Assembly: GCA_037893225.1 (NCBI GenBank)
Contig: JAZGUH010000533.1
Coordinates: 1,736,001-1,800,000 of the forward strand
Source of the DNA: Hippasteria phrygiana
Taxonomy: Eukaryota > Echinodermata > Asteroidea > Valvatida > Goniasteridae
Direction of reading: 5' to 3'
DNA length: 64,000 nt
Position numbers and translations under genes: made by a program. The notes beneath the pieces were generated by a model. The model saw only the letters and a list, made by a program, of their open reading frames with translations. It did no database searches and was not told the DNA's origin. Of the stretch, positions 32,559 through 43,662 are shown piece by piece (the first letter of the stretch is position 1; each line of letters begins with the position of its first letter).

Positions 32559-34251
32559 TAGGGCCGTGCCGGGTACCCGGATACCCGTGACCCGACCGCT
32601 GATTACGGGTATCTGGTTCCATTTTATCGATTCTATTACCCGAAACTGTCTTTGTAAATTTTCGACACAACGTTCAGAAAGGCAAGTGCCCTTTTCTATT
32701 GATTACTTGCCGATAAATTGGTGGAACAAATCTGAGTAAAACATCGTTTGAGTTCATTTGCCGACAATTTCCAAGCGTCAAGATTGCGGATGTCGGTTTT
32801 AACTTTGATTTGACATGCCTTTTGAGTCCATGTATTTTTACCGACAATTCCCGAAAGCTAACTTGCGGTTGACATTGTATCAATTGTTTTGTTACAGTTG
32901 TCCTTTGTGTAAGATTTCCGACAAGATGGTAAGCTTGCGGTTTTGTCCCCTGTTCAAGTTTTAATTCACTAGTTATCTCAGCTGTGTCTTATGAGGTACA
33001 AACATGATAGGAGTGCTTTCGCCTTTTGTTATGATTGTACATGTACATGGAAAGCGGGCAGTGTAATGTGCCGCTCCCGGCGGTGCAAACAAAGTGTGGT
33101 TAAGTGAAAACAAAACAACTTGCTCATAGTTATTTTGCCGTGTCCGTGTGATTATTTGGTGTTCCTGTCTCCCCCGAGTATTTTTTGACATAACCTCACT
33201 GAATGCTCATCACGATGCCACGTTCAGGAACGAGTCAAGTTTGGTCACATTTCGAGAAAGTTGGGCCCAAGTCTGTAAAATGCAAGATATGTAGCCAAGA
33301 GTTAAGCTACACGGGGGGCTCAATAAAATAGAATGTGGAAGGGAAAGTGGTAAATTAGACGGAAGTTGTAGTGGCAACTGGCAATATTCTAAAAGACAGT
33401 CATCTGAATCCTGCAAATATAATGTTTCTAATTCAATCACGCAGTGACAATCCAGTTGGCTGTAACAATGGACGAATCAACGAAAAGAACCAATCAAAAC
33501 GCAAACTATCAAGCGCTATATCTTTCGCTCGTACCCTGCCCAAGCCTACAAACAGGATGCTGGGAAGCTGATCCGAGCTGAGCTCTCATTTGATAAAATT
33601 TGTATGAGCGTGACCTGGCTGTGATGTGACGTCGCACGCGCGGATTGGGCGGGGTACGAGCAAAGTTCCACTCGGCAGACAAGTTGCGTGGAGTACGCAT
33701 GCGCTGAATTACAAAGCACGTGCAACTTGCCGTAATAGGCCGACCGCGGGCTGAGCTAGCGCTGGAACAACCAGCCGCCTGATCTTTACTGTGTGCACCG
33801 TTGCTAAACATGTACAGTGTGTAGGCCTAGGCTAGGTCGTTCACTGACTGATGGCTGATCAATGATCTTCATGATGCAAAACATCGGTGAACATCGCTGA
33901 CTAACTTTGACACATGACTCAACCTCAGGTTTACTACATGTATATTTTATTTCACACTTACAAACTTACAATAGTATTCACTGAGTCTCTTAGGGAATCA
34001 AAAAAAGAATTGTTGCAAAGTAGGCCCGTGCAATTTTTACTTGCCAAGGGCAGGGGAAGTGTGAGCATGCCAACGCAGCGCTCGCACAGTCGCGATAGCA
34101 GCTTGGCAGTAGAGTTGGCGGTGCGCGATGGAAAATACTTTACTTCCGGGTTTTTGTGAGGATTGTAAAAATAATCACGGGTACCCGGGTATCCACCCCT
34201 TACGGAAATCGGGTACCCGGTTCCATTACTATCCGTAAACGCACACCCCTA
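32559..34251. mobile_element. hAT-type element, GGGTACCCGG family, 1693 bp
   Basis: Starts TAGGGCCGTGCCGGGTACCC and ends CGTAAACGCACACCCCTA, with GGGTACCC-rich subterminal DNA at both ends. GTTTAGGC is duplicated exactly at 32551-32558 and 34252-34259; eight-base duplications and TAGGG-type ends are hAT hallmarks. The related repeat at 29.13 kb has the undisturbed CAGTTTAGGCACT (as complement). Contains a BED-finger remnant at 33215-33331 but no transposase core, so it is non-autonomous. Confidence 0.9.
33215..33331 (+). pseudogene. BED zinc finger remnant
   Basis: MPRSGTSQVWSHFEKVGPKS leads to VKCKICSQELSYTGGS and then a stop at 33329. The VWSHFEK aromatic motif, CxxC pair and YTGGS match the first half of a BED finger, the usual DNA-binding N-terminus of hAT transposases. 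The distal HxxxH half is lost. Its position inside a hAT element fits a relic of that element's own transposase gene. Confidence 0.75.
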
Positions 34252-34711
34252 GTTTAGGCACTAGCCGAGATGTTTAATGGGTATTCTCCTTGCATTCTTG
34301 GAAATGCTATTAAACAAGTATAAAATAAATACATACATGTACAAATAAATAAATACACAAAGAGATACAAAATAAAACTTTAAAAAAGACATCAATAATA
34401 TTTTTGCTTACCTATTTTAATGGCCCGACCATAAAGTTATTATCAACAAGTTGTACATGTGTATTAAAACAGTTTCATGAAAACATTTTTCAACAACCTT
34501 TTACGTCAAAAACGCTCTAACAATTCTGCTGTCCGTATTATTTTGTTCGTTTGCCTTCTTCATTATTCAGAAAAAAAACGTATTTTCTCCCGACAGTACA
34601 TCAGATCATCGTGCGTCATTATCACGCATGCATCATGCAGCGATATTAGTCTGGTTCCCGCCGCACACAAAGGGCTACGATGTTTGTTTGGTTCCCGCCG
34701 CGCCGCAAGGA

Positions 34712-37560
34712 CTACATAATAGATTTTAAAAAGGAACTAGTATGGAAAAAAGCCAAAGCCGAATTTGACATCGTAAAAATGCCGAACAAACATTGAGAAA
34801 GAAAATTTCTGCTATTTAAACTTGGCCTCCCTTTTCTGCAGCAGCACGTGGCTATTGTCCGATGAGTGCTATGCATGTTGGCCATAATAATCCATATTTT
34901 TGTCGGACTCAAAACCTTAGTCAAGGCAAGTTGTTTTCTGCCATGACGCTCCGACCGCAACGCAAAATTTGGCAACCTTTTTCCCGGTGGTGCCGTTTGC
35001 GAAACAACAATACGCGATCGTACACGTACGTATGGCATCGATGTTGCAAGCGAAAACCAGACGATTTCATGTGGCATGGAGATCCCAGGTGTGCGTGCAC
35101 GCGCCGTGCGTGGCTGGTCGGCCGGGCCCGCGTGGCATGGCACGGCCGGCCGGTCCAGCGCAGCACGTTACGGCGCGGCACGGAATGGCACGAAACTCGT
35201 ACAGAGCACGGTACATGGCAAGGCTTCCACACGTTCTGCGCTACGGTTTGTGAGCATTTTGATCACATATTCATCGGAAATGGAGGCTTCTTGTCAAGAT
35301 TTTGCATGTGCACTCAAAATATTTGCGTGTATGGTGTGCTTGGCGTGATATTAAAATTTCTTTTGTGCGTATCAGGGGCTGAGTGAAAAATGTGATTGGC
35401 ATTTTTTTGTCTGCGTATCGGCCTGCAATTCCAGTGTATTGTACACCGGGAGATCGGGAACCTGCTGTGTATCACTCTAATCTTGTAAACTCTCAGATCG
35501 TGAATCTGCTGTTTTCACACCTTCCTTGGCGGATTAGTTGGACATGGTGTACCGTTATGAATAACAATAGAACCCTGGGCCTGGAGGAGGCTGATGTAAA
35601 AACGCTGTGAAACTGCAGTAAACTTATTCTCAGCCAATCTGGCCAACTTCGCACCGTGAAAATAGACTTAAACTGCAGTATAAAAAAAATTCACGGTGGT
35701 TTAAGGGGGAAACTGCATTTTCACGGTGTTGAAATTCATAGTGTAAGGGTACATGTAGGTCCGATCGTCATAAAAATTGCTGGGTAGGTACAATGTACCT
35801 CCACTATAAAAGTGTATACATTCAACTGATGTTCATACAAAATAATATTAAATGTGCCGATTTATGCGTGTGACCGGCATTAATTTTGACTATGTCTGGC
35901 CATCCGGCAGAGTTGTTAAGATTTCATTGTGGAAAGATTTTACTTTGAAACCCCCACCAAAAAGGATCAGGAACAGCAAAATCTTAGAAAATAACCAACC
36001 CTCTTTGATCACTTCCCTCTGCCGTCCAGTGAATTGGGCCAAGGCTTCTGGGCTTGCAAACACAACGTCGCGTCGTGACCCTGAAAAAAGTTTTCCAAGG
36101 CTCTCCGCTGTTCAGGTTGAACATTGTCAATGAATCCGCAGCAGAATATTCAGGCAAAGATTTGTCGAGAAGACAAACGATGTGGAAGGTTCGCCATGTT
36201 TTCGAGGATTAAATGCCACATTTGATGACGTCACGGCTTCTCGTTGGGGATTGGACATCCCATACATTAGCCCCGCCTACATCATCTATTATTCGCATAC
36301 GAGGTCGTCTCTGGAAATCCAATCCAAAAATAAAGAAAAACATAAGTCAAAGCAGACGGTTGTTCCAAGGCTGTGAGACGGACTCAACTGATTTGCATAT
36401 TGCAGCATATAGCTGCGTGAGGTCGCTGTTTGCGCTTTGTATACGTGTACGTACTTGTGTACTTACCCAGACCCGTACGTGTGACGTGAGTACAGTGCAA
36501 AGCGCTCGGGGCCACTGTATGCAGCAGATGCAGACTTCCGAACAGCCTTGACCGTACGCGTACCCGGCCTTCCGGTGCACTACCGGTACACCAGACAATG
36601 CCAGACTGCCCGCCGTGAGACACGGGCAAAACGATTTCGCCTTGCAAAACGCATCGCGGCATCGCTTGCCAGACCATAATTATCATAGAGCACTGAAAGA
36701 TTTTTGTCCTAAGAACCAACAGGTTTTTTTTAGTACCAAACGGTCCAAACCTCTGCTTCAGCTACGAGACATACATGTAACATAAAAAAACAGGTTTTTT
36801 TTTCATAGCTTCGCCTTAAAAAATCCTGCCAGTTGCCGACATTTTACTGACGGATCCATTTATATTTTCAGGGGTGCTTCAAACTTTTTTCTGAGTTTGA
36901 CATCGTTTCTCGAATAAATTCTTTACGCAAATTATATGGTAATCTCAATCAACTCATTTGCAAACTACGACAATGTATTTGACTTCATGACAAGTAGTAT
37001 GTTAATTTTTAAAGCGTTGGAAATCCAGACATTACGGTGATCACTCCTTGACCGCAAATGATTTGGTCCAAAGCATTTGTGTGTGTGACCGTACAACCGG
37101 AGGTGGTACAACTGTGTGGGCTGTACAGACGTGCGCGCGGAGAGCTTTAGATAGCATCATGCACAGTACAAGTGCCATGTGTGATCAGCATGATTAGTAG
37201 GCCTACTCGTGTGCGTACGGTAGGATAGCAAATTTATTTTCGAAGCTCCTGGTCTTGCGCGCGATGCCGTTACTTGCTGTATATACGGCGTCCTGTCGTG
37301 TGCACAACGTTCGAAGTTGCAACATCGACGTCTTGCGCGAGGTAGGAAGCCAACGATAAAAAAAATTTTACAAACAAAATGGAATGAGATTTTTTAAATA
37401 TGTAAGTAAAATTTATAGCATTGATGCTCAGTTAAAAAACACGACAATCGACCCAAATGGCACTGAAAGTTCCTTTCGCCAAAAAGGAATGCTATGTGAC
37501 AAGTTTCGCTGTGAGTGGTGCCAGTATATGGAATATTCTGCCTGAACAAATGAGAACCAT
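34712..37560. other. No gene recognised; inverted repeat remnant inside
   Basis: About 35600-35745 (GTGAAACTGCAGT... TTCACGGTGTTGAAATTCAT) is an inverted relative of 25786-25950. GC-rich open frames of 90-174 codons around 34860-35390 and 36213-36719 overlap on both strands and have no domains. Confidence 0.4.
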
Positions 37561-37567
37561 CAATTAG

Positions 37568-38205
37568 AACAGAGATGCTCTCTCTTTTTCCCTGTCCCGA
37601 CGTAAGCAGGAAGTCGTGGGTTCGAATCCCGCCCGAGTAATTTACATCATCCCCCGACGCAAACATTCCACCTTCTGACTGATTACGTGGTACCTGCTGC
37701 TGCATTGGATTCAAATCGGCCAGCCGACCCCGGCAAGCTCGGTGGTCGAGTGGTTAAGACGTCTGCACTAGTAAGCAGGAAGTCGTGGGTTCGAATCCCG
37801 CCCGAGTAAGCCTGTGAATTTGTTCACACAGGCTCACGGAAAGCACTGAGTATACAGTGCTTCATATATTACGTCGGGACAGGGCAAAAGAGAGAGCATC
37901 TCTGTTCTAATTTACATCATCCCCCCCGACGCAAACATTCCATCTTCTGACTGATTACGCTGTACCCGTTGCTGCATTGGATTCGAATTGGCCAGCCGAC
38001 CCCGGCAAGCTCGGTGGTCGAGTGGTTAAGACGTCTGCACTAGTAAGCAGGAAGTCATGGGTTCGAATTCCGCCCGAGTAAGCCTGTGAATTTGTTCACA
38101 CAGGCTCGTGGAAAGCACCAAGTATACAGTGCAAAAGAGAGAGCATCTCTGTTCTAATTTACATCATCCCCCGACGCAAACATTCCATCTTCTGACTGAG
38201 AACCA
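37568..38205 (+). mobile_element. SINE family 3, tandem array of 2.2 units
   Basis: Units begin ATTTACATCATCCCC at about 37640, 37910 and 38157, so the periods are 270 and 247 bp. Each full unit has a tRNA-like part: D-arm GTCGAGTGGTTAAGAC, anticodon-like stem CTGCACTAGTAAGCAG, and T-arm GTGGGTTCGAATCCCGC (ATGGGTTCGAATTCCGC in the second), then a strong hairpin CCTGTGAATTTGTTCACACAGG-type stem. The left end 37568-37607 (AGAACAGAGATGCTCTCTCT) is an inverted copy of the right end of unit 1 (37870-37912), so the first unit is also part of a foldback. Acceptor pairing is imperfect; this is not a functional tRNA gene. Confidence 0.8.
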
Positions 38206-38300
38206 TAAACTCCTTAATTACATTTATAAAATCGGAGCTACGTAAAGCCATCTATCAGTGATATTTCTGCCATTTACACTGATCTGCGGAGTTATAAACT

Positions 38301-38397
38301 TTTTCAAAGTGAACAAAGAAACTGGCAGGAGCGGGATTCGAACCTGCGACCTCCGGGTTACCATACCGGTGCTCTACCAACTGAGCTATCTTGCCCT
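38301..38397 (-). mobile_element. SINE family 2 copy, best preserved tRNA-like head
   Basis: Read on the minus strand: D-arm GCTCAGTTGGTAGAGC, an anticodon loop ATGGTAA that would place GGT (threonine) as anticodon, T-arm GCAGGTTCGAATCCCGC, acceptor 3-prime strand TCCTGCC with one mismatch, then GTTTCTTTGTTCACTTTG. The extra downstream tail and several mismatches show a SINE head, not a tRNA gene, although it could still score in a tRNA search. Confidence 0.8.
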
Positions 38398-38425
38398 ATG
38401 TTGGCGGTCTCCCAAATTGTCAGTA

Positions 38426-38491
38426 TCTTTGTTCGGGTGGGCGCTAGTCAGAAGTCATATCTTTGTTCGGGTGGGCGCTAGTCAGAAGTCA
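38426..38491. repeat. 33-bp tandem duplication
   Basis: ATCTTTGTTCGGGTGGGCGC followed by TAGTCAGAAGTCAT is present twice in succession. Confidence 0.85.
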
Positions 38492-38745
38492 TAAACCCAG
38501 AATGCCGTATAGCCAGGGATCACACCCAATTTTACGATACAACCTGGAAAGCGACATTGTGGGAATTACTCAATGAGGATACGACTTTTTAACTTATAAT
38601 TCGTCAAACAATCCACAAGGGAAACTGACTAGGTAAATTTGAATACATTTTCAAAGTGAACAAAGAAACTGGCAGGAGCGGGATTCGAACCTGCGACCTC
38701 CGGGTTACCGTACCGGCGCTCTACCAACTGAGCTATCTTTCCCCA
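38492..38745 (-). mobile_element. SINE family 2 copy with full body
   Basis: The same head as 38301-38397 at 38648-38745, with the body extending left: GTCAGTTTCCCTTGTGGATT, TTGACGAATTATAAGTTAAA, GGTTGTATCGTAAAATTGGG and CTGGCTATACGGCATTC when read on the minus strand. The same body follows the head at 40266-40510 on the opposite strand. Together with 38301-38491 it forms a local duplication that includes the 5-prime flank. Confidence 0.85.
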
Positions 38746-38847
38746 TGTTGGCGGTCTCCCAAATTGTCAGTATCTTTGTTCGGGTTTATGACTTCTGACT
38801 AGTGCCCACCCGAACAAAGATACTGACAATTTGGGAGACCGCCAACA
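38746..38847. repeat. Palindrome with 39-40-bp arms
   Basis: TGTTGGCGGTCTCCCAAATT...TTGTTCGGGT is perfectly mirrored after a 22-bp spacer (TTATGACTTCTGACTAGTGC). The arm sequence is the 5-prime flank shared with the 38301-38491 SINE copy. Confidence 0.9.
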
Positions 38848-40265
38848 TAGGGTAGACATTTCAGGTGAATTTTAAATAAAAGGAACAAGCACTTACAATA
38901 GACACCATTTTATAGAGTGAGTCTTCATTAGAAGAAATATTTTGGAATTTTTTTAATTGGTCATTGCATTTTGGAAGTTACGGGCAATTAAGTTTCGTAA
39001 AATGAGGGATTCTTTTAGCCAAGAGGTCAAAGGTCATATTTTGCTTTTCTATATTTCTGTTTTTGCACCGAAAAGATGACTGGAGAAGTGTTATTCTTTC
39101 TTTTATCCTTGTCATATGGTATCAGACTTGCTCGACATTTAGTTTAAGCTTTGGTATGAAGTAAAGCTTTTCAAAAGTGCAAACAGAAGTTATAATAATG
39201 ATCTAATTTTGATAATTAATTAACTAATTAGGGGTAAATTATGCCTTTTGTCATGTAGACATAGAAAACCTAAAGCCGTGTCCGCACTGGACTTTTTTTT
39301 TGGAAGGTTTTACCGAGACGATGGTAAAATGAAAAATGGTCAAATGTGACCACTGTCCGCACTTGGACTTTCGACACGGGAAAATTTTACCGAGACCATG
39401 GGAGAAGTAACCGAGCTGTCAATATAACGACTCATGAGGGCGCTTTGCGTGACCTTTCTACATTGACGCGATTAACCCAAACCACGCCTGCCTTTTAAAT
39501 TTTTCCGGCCGATGTGTACACGCAGGCCTACGTCTTTAGCACCAATCAAACTTCCGACTTAATCAATAATAAAATCTGCCATGATTGCGACCAAAAGAGA
39601 AACAACGCACTGGAATTTAAAAACTTGCCACGTGCACCGCACCGCGGTAAAACAATGCAAAGCGCATGCGTGGTTTCCCTGTGAAGCATGACCTTGCGCT
39701 CGGGCCGGATGTATGCTTTCCTGAGCCGCTTTTACCGCAACGCACTGTCCGCACACACGTACAACACACGCTTTTGCACAGAGCTTCCGTGCGGCATGGG
39801 TCGTTGCAGCGTTTTAATGCTCAGACCTCGAAAACCACCCCTCAAAAAACGACGTTTCGCTAAAAATCCTTCGCTCAAATGACATTTGTATTTTGCTTGT
39901 CTAAATCTGTAATAAACACTAATCTATGTATACATACATGTACCTTAGCGCTTCCAGATTCGTCCTGAAAATTGTAAACAGCGCGATCAAGTGGAAGCCA
40001 TTGTTCGATTTTTACGCGGTAAAGTCCAAGTATGCTGAAGGTCTTTCTCTCTCCGATGATGACGTACATGTATTCTAAGGGATTGGACCAATAGGAATCT
40101 GGCGAATTTTTACCGAAGGTTACCTATAAAGAAACCCTGAAATTGCGATGTTTACCGGAAGTATGCGCTGTCATAGGAATTGTACAGCGATGTGTGTGCT
40201 GTGCGTGTAAAGGAATGTGAGCACAGATTTCGGCAACGGAAGTGCTTGTGTGAGTGAAGTGCCTA
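38848..40265. other. No gene recognised
   Basis: GCCGTGTCCGCACTGGACTT (about 39275) and CTGTCCGCACTTGGACTTT (about 39353) are related, with AAAGTCCAAG inverted at about 40020. This may be a decayed transposon, but no clean ends were found. Confidence 0.35.
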
Positions 40266-40510
40266 CATAGGGCAAAATAGCTCAGTTGGTAGAGTGCCGG
40301 TACGGTAACTCGGAGGTCGCAGGTTCGAATCCCGTTCCTGCCAGTTTCTTTGTTCACTTTGAAAATGTCAAAAAGTCAGTTTCCCTTGTGGATTGTTTGA
40401 CGAATTATAAGTTAAAAAGTCGTATTCTCATTGAGTGATCCCCACAATGTCGCTTCCCAGGTTGTATCGTAAAATTGGGTGTGATCCCTGGCTATACGGC
40501 ATTCGGGGTT
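40266..40510 (+). mobile_element. SINE family 2 copy, plus strand
   Basis: tRNA-like head with GCTCAGTTGGTAGAGT and GCAGGTTCGAATCCCG, the linker TTTCTTTGTTCACTTTGAAA and the full body as far as ATACGGCATTCGGGGTTTAT. The anticodon loop is ACGGTAA, so the conserved U33 is lost. Confidence 0.85.
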
Positions 40511-42426
40511 TATTGTCGATTGTTTGACGAGTTATAAACTTGGTTGCCAAAATACTTTGGAGCCAGATGGGAATTTCCCCTTGTTTTTCAACCTAAAAGG
40601 TTTTTTTCGTGGGTTTTTTTTCTGTAGGCTTCTACTGGAGAGTTGAAAAGTTAACCGAAAGTAGATTTATTTGTGTAAACATTATTGTATTTGTTTAAAT
40701 ATTTTGTATGAATGTGTAAATATTCAGTTTTAACTAATAATATGCAGGGCCCCAATGGAAACCAGTTTTAAACTGTTTGGGCTCACCCTGGGTAAAATAA
40801 ATATAAAAGGGCATGCTGGCCAACTTGGCTGCGGCAAGTTTAAATTTTGAAAGGGCATTGCGGCCAACTCGGCAAGGCACGCTTCCCCCACCCCTATCCG
40901 GGGCTGCCCCACCCAAGTTGTGGGGATTGTCACTTTTGAAGTTACAAAATCCCCACCCCTGGAGCAAAATGTTAGTGACAATCTCTTACATACATGGGTG
41001 GGGCACCCCCACCTCATGGTTTTAACTTCTGATGATATCGAAACAATGGCAAAATGATTGAGCAAAACCCCCACCCTGGGGCTTGAAAAACATGACCAAA
41101 CCCCCACATAAGAGCTGGGGCAGCCCGAGGGGAGGGGTGGGGTAGCAATTGATAGGCACATAACGTTTTGAAACATCCTGGGGTTGTCCCCTATTTTCGG
41201 GCTTTTTGACTACATATTTATAAACCCCAACACTAAATATTCATAAACCCTCTGTTGTAATTAACAACCCCAATAGGTTTGCCATTCCTGTGATAAAAAA
41301 ATGCATTCCCCAAAAGTATTGTCAAACTTGGATATTTGCATATAAAAAATATAAAACAGGTATTAAAGTCATCTTGGTCTACAACCCAGTCTTTTGTCAG
41401 TCCTCTTATGATACACCTCTTTCTACCTGCAACTTAATAATTTGAAAATACACATGTACTGCCCAAATAGTTCATTTTAACTTTGGGGTTGTTGGGGGAG
41501 TAGTTTTATAATTTGCTAAATTTGTGGATTTAACAAATAAATAGTATTAAAATATTATAAGCATCTTAAAATGAAAGCCCAGCTTTATTTTGTGTGGGGG
41601 GGGGGGGTGGTGGGGGGGGGGGTGGTGGGGGGGGGGGGGGGGGGGGGGGAGAAAGATTAATGCATGTGGAATAGTGCAACCATACCGTTTGAAAACACCG
41701 ATAGCGATGCGACACACAAAATGGCTAGGAGTAGGAGTAGGGAGCTGTAGATCCATGACAGCACACTGTACATACATTTACATAAACCGTGATGGTTCGA
41801 CCATCGACAAAGCCCTAAATTAGGCCAAGGCTTACTCGTCAACATTTCCCATGCTCATATAAATACAACACTTCTAAGCGTTCAATGTGTTCCTGTTTAT
41901 ATCTTTAAACATGTAATATTCATACCTGTTCTTGACTTGTTATGGATGGCTTGGTCTTTAATTCAGCGAGAAAGACATGGATGATAGGAGAAGCTGCTTT
42001 TATGTGATCGATGGCACTGCGATGTATATGACGAAAGCACAACAATGTTTTACTACGGCCTACATCACGTGCGTTGCGCGCGATACGAGTGGGAAAAGCT
42101 TTCCACCCTTTATCCAACCAATCAAATTACCCCATTTCTTGTAATTTATTACAGTGCATGCGTACAAGCGGGCAAGCTCATTATGCCGCGTAACACTTTC
42201 GAACTGTTGAATGTCACATCTGGAAGTCACTTGTCTTTAACATTATTACGAGTTGGAGTCACACTTTGCAACATTTGAAAAGTTGTTTAAGCACTAACAC
42301 TTCAAAAATGTTATAATTTAACACTTCAGTTTTTAGAGTGTAAGTCTAAGATTGGAATATACCTAACTTTTATGAAATAGAGCCAAGGTCTTTTCCCAAA
42401 TACGGGCAGAGTTACACTGAAACATT
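40511..42426. other. No gene; poly-G region
   Basis: 40740-41170 has repeated CCCCACCC/GGGGTGGGG segments on both strands, without a clear period. 41597-41650 is a broken G tract of about 50 bases, with GGTGGT interruptions. The 148-codon minus-strand frame over 40730-41176 mirrors the G/C-rich composition and is not called. Confidence 0.5.
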
Positions 42427-42787
42427 GGGCCGAAGTTAGCAATTGCTTTTACTGGCCATTTTCTTGAATCTTCATAAATATAATTTAGCAATTGCTTGCA
42501 AGTAAATGTTAGGACTAGTTAGCAAAAGCAATTGCTATTTTTTGTAAGAAAATGCTATGATTAGCACTTGCTTTTTAACAAATAAAGGTGACCTTTTCTG
42601 TAACATTTGCTTGTATTTTTGCAAGGTCCTCCATGAGGAGCTAACACAACCATATTGCACTACATGTTGTACTGCTGTCCTCATGGCCTCATTTATGAAT
42701 ATAAGAATACGTCCTATAACAGAATAGTGCATGGTGTACCATGAATTGTGATGAGACCAATCCACCCACTTACCATCAACTCTTTAG

Positions 42788-43201
42788 GACAATGTGGAGT
42801 GGCTTGCACAGACTTTGCTGCCAGAAAATTATGAAACTCGTGGTGGACGTTTTGTCACCAATTCAACATATCAAACAACTTTGCGGTACTTAGCGGATTT
42901 GCATTTCCAGACGTCGGTTGCAAAGGTGATGGGCATAACTCAGCCTACTGCTTCTACTGTCATTGCAAATACTTTGGCCCGCATATCTGCTCAACATGCA
43001 ACCTGGATAAGATTCCCTGTATCAAATACAGATGTGATCAATGCAAAGCAACGATGGGCTGTGATGAAGCTTGGGTTTCCTTACAACCTTAGGGCCATAG
43101 ACTGTACTCATGTACGCATAAACAAACCCGGAGGACAATTCGTGGATAATTTCATAAATCGGAAGAGCTTTCCTTCCATCAACGTACAGGCAGCATGTGA
43201 T
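42788..43201 (+). pseudogene. PIF/Harbinger transposase, central exon (HARBI1-like)
   Basis: 138 uninterrupted codons between an acceptor (CTCTTTAG|GACAAT) and a donor-like GAT|GTAAAA. GGRFVTNSTYQTTLRYLAD, GITQPTASTVI and the nuclease start RAIDCTHVRI are typical; NFINRKSFPSINVQ and ACD follow, as in DDE_Tnp_4 proteins. The first catalytic Asp (in IDCTH) is present. The later Asp and Glu would lie in a following exon that I cannot find before the right end at 43659, so the gene is incomplete. The intact frame and splice signals suggest recent loss. Confidence 0.85.
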
Positions 43202-43523
43202 GTAAAATGGACCTTATCTATTGTTATACTCCTTAGCATTTGCTAACCTTGGCTAGCAACAGGATTTTAGTCTTAGCAAAGGGTTATTCATACATTTTTC
43301 AGCAATAAGCCAGTTCGGTATTTCAACTGCGCATGTGCAGAATGACATTTTTTTCCGAATGACCCACGTGACCTAACAGGGGCATGTGAACACAAAAGGT
43401 GGTCACACAACGCACACATGTTAAATTCAATCAGAATGGGCGTTCAGTGGCGTGACATTACATCAGCAATTTTATCCTGAATAACCTTTGACCTTTGAGA
43501 TTCTGAACTACGTAGCTTATTGC

Positions 43524-43609
43524 TTAACTCTGTGGTGTGCCATTGCGCTGTTTTAGGCCACCGTAGTGTAACAGTGTGTGTATATTGTCATGGCACACCG
43601 CAGGGTTAA
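43524..43609. mobile_element. TTAA-flanked MITE, 86 bp, nested in the Harbinger element
   Basis: TTAACTCTGTGGTGTGCCAT is mirrored by ATGGCACACCGCAGGGTTAA, with TTAA at both limits. The right end begins TTAACCCTG when read inward, linking it to the TTAACCCT families. Confidence 0.75.
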
Positions 43610-43662
43610 GCTTGAGCTTTTGCTAGATAAGCAATTGGTAACTTTTGTTTATTCGGCCCATT

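Larger units (their letters stand above)
32455..34711. repeat. Dispersed repeat E, copy 2, split by a hAT element
   Basis: Inverted partner of 28610-29225 in two parts, 32455-32558 and 34252-34711, separated by the transposon. The right part ends in two direct copies of GGTTCCCGCCGC (about 34655 and 34691), with CTACGATG and CTACATAA following. Confidence 0.8.
42427..43659 (+). mobile_element. Shortened PIF/Harbinger element
   Basis: GGGCCGAAGTTAGCAATTGC on the left is mirrored loosely by GCAATTGGTAAC...TTCGGCCC on the right. ATT stands on both sides (42424-42426 and 43660-43662) as a possible three-base target duplication. Inside is a Harbinger transposase exon. At about 1.2 kb the element is too short for the whole transposase plus the second Myb-like gene of autonomous members. 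Confidence 0.7.

Noticed and set aside
34862..35386. 174-codon open frame in GC-rich DNA
   Set aside because: Four overlapping frames on two strands are open in the same stretch, and no domain or splice signal supports any of them.
38301..38397. Functional tRNA-Thr gene
   Set aside because: The acceptor and T stems have mismatches, the same head is followed by a fixed SINE body in other copies, and copies vary in the anticodon loop.
39275..40110. Complete DNA transposon around GCCGTGTCCGCACTGG
   Set aside because: Partial inverted similarity only; no matching termini or target duplication could be read.
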